A DNA stretch of 6,997 nucleotides from assembly GCA_021820785.1 (NCBI GenBank), contig JAKADE010000142.1, forward strand, positions 1 through 6,997, given 5' to 3'. A program made the translations under genes and the position numbers. This document shows positions 5,479-6,997 of this stretch, piece by piece. This DNA comes from Pseudomonadota bacterium. GTDB lineage: Bacteria > Pseudomonadota > Gammaproteobacteria > Steroidobacterales > Steroidobacteraceae. Position 1 is the first letter of the stretch. Each line of letters starts with the position of its first letter. Below the pieces are notes generated by a model. That model saw only the letters and a program-made list of their open reading frames with translations. It did no database searches and had not been told where the DNA came from.

Positions 5479-6273
5479 GTGTTCGCCGCCTTCATGCTGC
5501 ACGCCTGGCTCGTCGCCACGATGGTGGCCCTCGTCAGCGGCGCGGTTGGATTTTTCGTGGTGGCGCGGCGCGCGGCGTTCGCGGCCCATGCGCTGCCGCT
5601 CGGGGCATTCCCCGGCGCGGCGGCGGCGAGTCTGCTCGGACTGAACGAGTTGTATGGATTGGCGCTGTTCAGTGGCGTGGGTGTCCTCGCGATCACGCAG
5701 CTGCAGCGCGGGGAGCGGCGCGAGGTGGCGAGCGCACTGTGGCTCGCGTTTGCCCTCGCGGTGGGGGTGCTGCTGCTCAGTCTCTCCGGTGCCTATGCGC
5801 AGAGTCTCTACGGGCTGCTGTTCGGCGAGGTGCTCGGCATCAGCCGGACCGAAGTGCTCGGGGTCGCCCTGCTGAGCGCACTGGCGCTGGCGCTGCTGGC
5901 GCTGCTGGCGCGTCCGCTGCTGCTCGAGTCGCTCTCGGGCGATCTGGCCGCGGCGGCCTTCGGGCGCGCCCGTTCGCTGGAGGGCGCGTTTCTCGCCATC
6001 GTGGCGTTGTCGACCGCGATGGCGGTTCCGGTGGTCGGTGCGCTGCTCGTGTTCAGCCTCATGGTCGGCCCGGCGAGCGCGGCGCGGGCGTTTACGGATC
6101 GGCCGTGGCGCGCGCTCGGGCTCTCGGTGCTCCTGTCGCTCGCGGTGGTGTGGTCGGCGATTGCGCTGACCTATCTCAGCGACTGGCCGGTGGGCTTTTT
6201 CGTCGGCGCATTGAGCGCCGTGTGCTACGTGGCCGGACGGCGGCGCAGCACGCGCGCCGGTGCCGGAATCTGA
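5479..6273 (+). CDS. Metal ABC transporter permease 2 (ABC-3/ZnuB family)
   Basis: This 264-residue membrane protein is a paralogue of the preceding permease. Corresponding segments are FAAHALPLGAFPGAAAASLL (34-53) against FAGHALADVSSAGGSAAYLL, and SGDLAAAAFGRARSLEGAF (153-171) followed by VPVVGALLVFSLMVGPASAA (183-202). About seven or eight hydrophobic segments are seen (9-29, 40-75, 85-104, 124-145, 170-200, 211-233, 237-252). It probably pairs with the first permease to form the channel that the ATPase drives. The GTG start comes one base after the upstream stop. GAGG at 5466-5469 is 9 nt before it, inside the end of the upstream gene; ATG at 5494 is a weaker alternative with poorer spacing. 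The Leu/Ala-rich segment at 134-145 is coded by a short CTGGCG/CTGCTG repetition that could be prone to slippage. Confidence 0.9.
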   Translation: MFAAFMLHAWLVATMVALVSGAVGFFVVARRAAFAAHALPLGAFPGAAAASLLGLNELYGLALFSGVGVLAITQLQRGERREVASALWLAFALAVGVLLLSLSGAYAQSLYGLLFGEVLGISRTEVLGVALLSALALALLALLARPLLLESLSGDLAAAAFGRARSLEGAFLAIVALSTAMAVPVVGALLVFSLMVGPASAARAFTDRPWRALGLSVLLSLAVVWSAIALTYLSDWPVGFFVGALSAVCYVAGRRRSTRAGAGI

Positions 6274-6279
6274 CCGGCC

Positions 6280-6795
6280 ATGCCGATGACCCCATCCGCT
6301 CCACGGCCCGCTGATCCGCTGCTCGAGCGACTCGAGACCGTGTGCCGGGGCCGAGGGCTGCGCCTGACGCGCCAGCGTCGGGCCGTGCTGCGCCAGCTCG
6401 CCCTCGAGGGCCGTGCGCTCAGCGCCTATGAGCTGCTCGAGCGGCTGCGTCCCGAGGATGGCCGCTCGACGCCGGCTGGCATCTACCGCGCGCTCGAGTA
6501 CCTCATCGAGGCCGGGCTCGTGCATCGGCTCGAGTCCACCCGCGCGTTCATCCTCTGCGATCTCAGCGAGCCGCCGGCCGCGCCCCATGCCGGGCAGCTG
6601 CTGATCTGCCGCGCCTGCGGGACCGTGGCGGAGACCGAGGATGCGCGCCTCACCGAGGCGGCCGAGCGGCTGGGTGCGGCGCACGGGTTTGCGATCGATG
6701 CGCGGGCCGTGGAGCTGACGGGGTTGTGCGGGCGCTGCCGCGCCGGCGCACGATCGGGACGGCGCGCCGCGCCGACGGATGAGCATTCGGACTGA
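6280..6795 (+). CDS. zur: Zinc uptake regulator Zur (Fur family)
   Basis: This 171-residue Fur-family repressor has a winged-helix N-terminus (LRLTRQRRAVL 28-38; recognition region TPAGIYRALEYLIEAGLVHR 64-83) and a metal-binding C-terminal part. Structural zinc cysteines are Cys110 and Cys113, and Cys150 and Cys153. Candidate sensing-site ligands are His82, Cys93, His103 and Glu118. From memory, Escherichia coli Zur uses His77, Cys88, His96 and Glu111 with cysteines 103, 106, 143 and 146. The spacings here agree exactly except for two extra residues between Cys93 and His103. The Cys in the sensing site separates Zur from Fur. It should bind DNA when loaded with Zn and repress the operon through the operator at 2787-2807. 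The ATG at 6280 is 6 nt after the permease stop with only a weak GGAA upstream, suggesting translational coupling; ATG at 6286 is possible. The tail after Cys153 is Arg- then acid-rich. Confidence 0.9.
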   Translation: MPMTPSAPRPADPLLERLETVCRGRGLRLTRQRRAVLRQLALEGRALSAYELLERLRPEDGRSTPAGIYRALEYLIEAGLVHRLESTRAFILCDLSEPPAAPHAGQLLICRACGTVAETEDARLTEAAERLGAAHGFAIDARAVELTGLCGRCRAGARSGRRAAPTDEHSD

Positions 6796-6812
6796 TGACG
6801 GAGTGACGCACG

Positions 6813-6997
6813 ATGAGTGAGACCCGAACGATCCATCGAGGCGCGATCCTCGCGCTGTGCGCCGTGGCCTGTGCCGCGGTGCTGACGATCCCGCAGCGCG
6901 CGCAGGCGCGCTCGGCGTCCTACACCGCGATGAGCGGCAACCCGTGCGCGGGGGCTGCGAGCGGTGCGCCGGGACCGGCCTTCATGCACATGCTGCT
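6813..6997 (+). CDS. Exported protein of unknown function, N-terminal part (runs off the window)
   Basis: The first 61 codons are present and the gene continues past the right edge. I do not recognise it. The N-terminus is a Sec-type signal peptide: Arg5 and Arg9, a hydrophobic core from Ala11 to Ile26 containing two Cys (16, 20), and the signal-peptidase I site AQA (30-32) followed by Arg-Ser. No lipobox fits well, so a periplasmic or secreted product is more likely than a lipoprotein. The visible mature part is small and polar (SGNPCAGAASGAPGPAFMHM, 41-60) with one Cys. GGAG at 6800-6803 is 9 nt before the ATG. It starts 17 nt after the zur stop on the same strand, with no promoter or terminator visible in between, so it is probably the last or next gene of the Zur-controlled operon. 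Confidence 0.7.
   Translation, partial: MSETRTIHRGAILALCAVACAAVLTIPQRAQARSASYTAMSGNPCAGAASGAPGPAFMHML

Noticed and set aside
4596..5696. Long open frame on the minus strand (366 codons) opposite permease 1
   Set aside because: Low-complexity Arg/His/Glu-rich composition and no family motifs; a shadow of the permease gene.
5881..5912. Microsatellite-like CTGGCG/CTGCTG repetition as a phase-variable tract
   Set aside because: It encodes an ordinary Leu/Ala membrane segment, the units are imperfect, and multiples of three would not shift the frame.
5374..6786. Long open frame on the minus strand (about 470 codons) opposite permease 2 and zur
   Set aside because: It is very rich in Arg, Gln, Glu, His and Ala with no recognisable domain, as expected opposite GC-rich coding DNA. 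The plus strand holds two well-supported genes over the same bases.
1..6997. CRISPR array, tRNA or rRNA genes, insertion sequences, prophage or defence genes
   Set aside because: I saw no regularly spaced direct repeats, RNA-gene signatures, transposase motifs or terminal inverted repeats by eye.

Overview
The window is visibly GC-rich (not counted), densely packed, and uses GTG as well as ATG starts. Lipoboxes next to inner-membrane transporter genes, a Zur-type Fur-family regulator and the general gene style suggest a high-GC proteobacterium, most likely gamma- or betaproteobacterial. This is inferred from protein style only; no rRNA or tRNA is present to confirm it.

Left part (1-2766): a single-domain rhodanese gene (113-499, plus) with a clear extended -10 promoter converges on a two-gene minus-strand unit. 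That unit is a small predicted lipoprotein (1874-1236) followed 17 nt later by a C-factor-like short-chain dehydrogenase (1218-517) with a good AGGAG ribosome site. A 145-nt divergent region (1875-2019) separates it from a second, FabG-type short-chain dehydrogenase (2020-2766, plus). These genes have no evident link to metal transport.

Right part (2767-6997): a compact plus-strand metal-uptake operon. A Fur-family 7-1-7 operator (2790-2804) lies directly on an extended -10 element. Behind it are a lipoprotein metal-binding protein (2812-3753), an ABC ATPase (3750-4571), two paralogous ABC-3 permeases (4587-5477 and 5479-6273), a Zur regulator (6280-6795) and the first 61 codons of an exported protein of unknown function (6813 to the right edge). 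Gene spacing runs from a 4-nt overlap to 17 nt.

The likely logic is negative feedback. When zinc is plentiful, Zur made from the last part of the operon binds the operator and shuts off its own gene and the transporter. When zinc is scarce, the binding protein delivers metal to a heterodimeric permease driven by the ATPase.

The parts are known families, so I do not see a wholly new system. The less ordinary points are the binding protein's predicted His2Glu2 metal site under Zur-type control, its very short 5' leader with the operator on the -10, a possible hairpin over the ATPase gene's ribosome site, and the unknown exported protein at the end of the operon.
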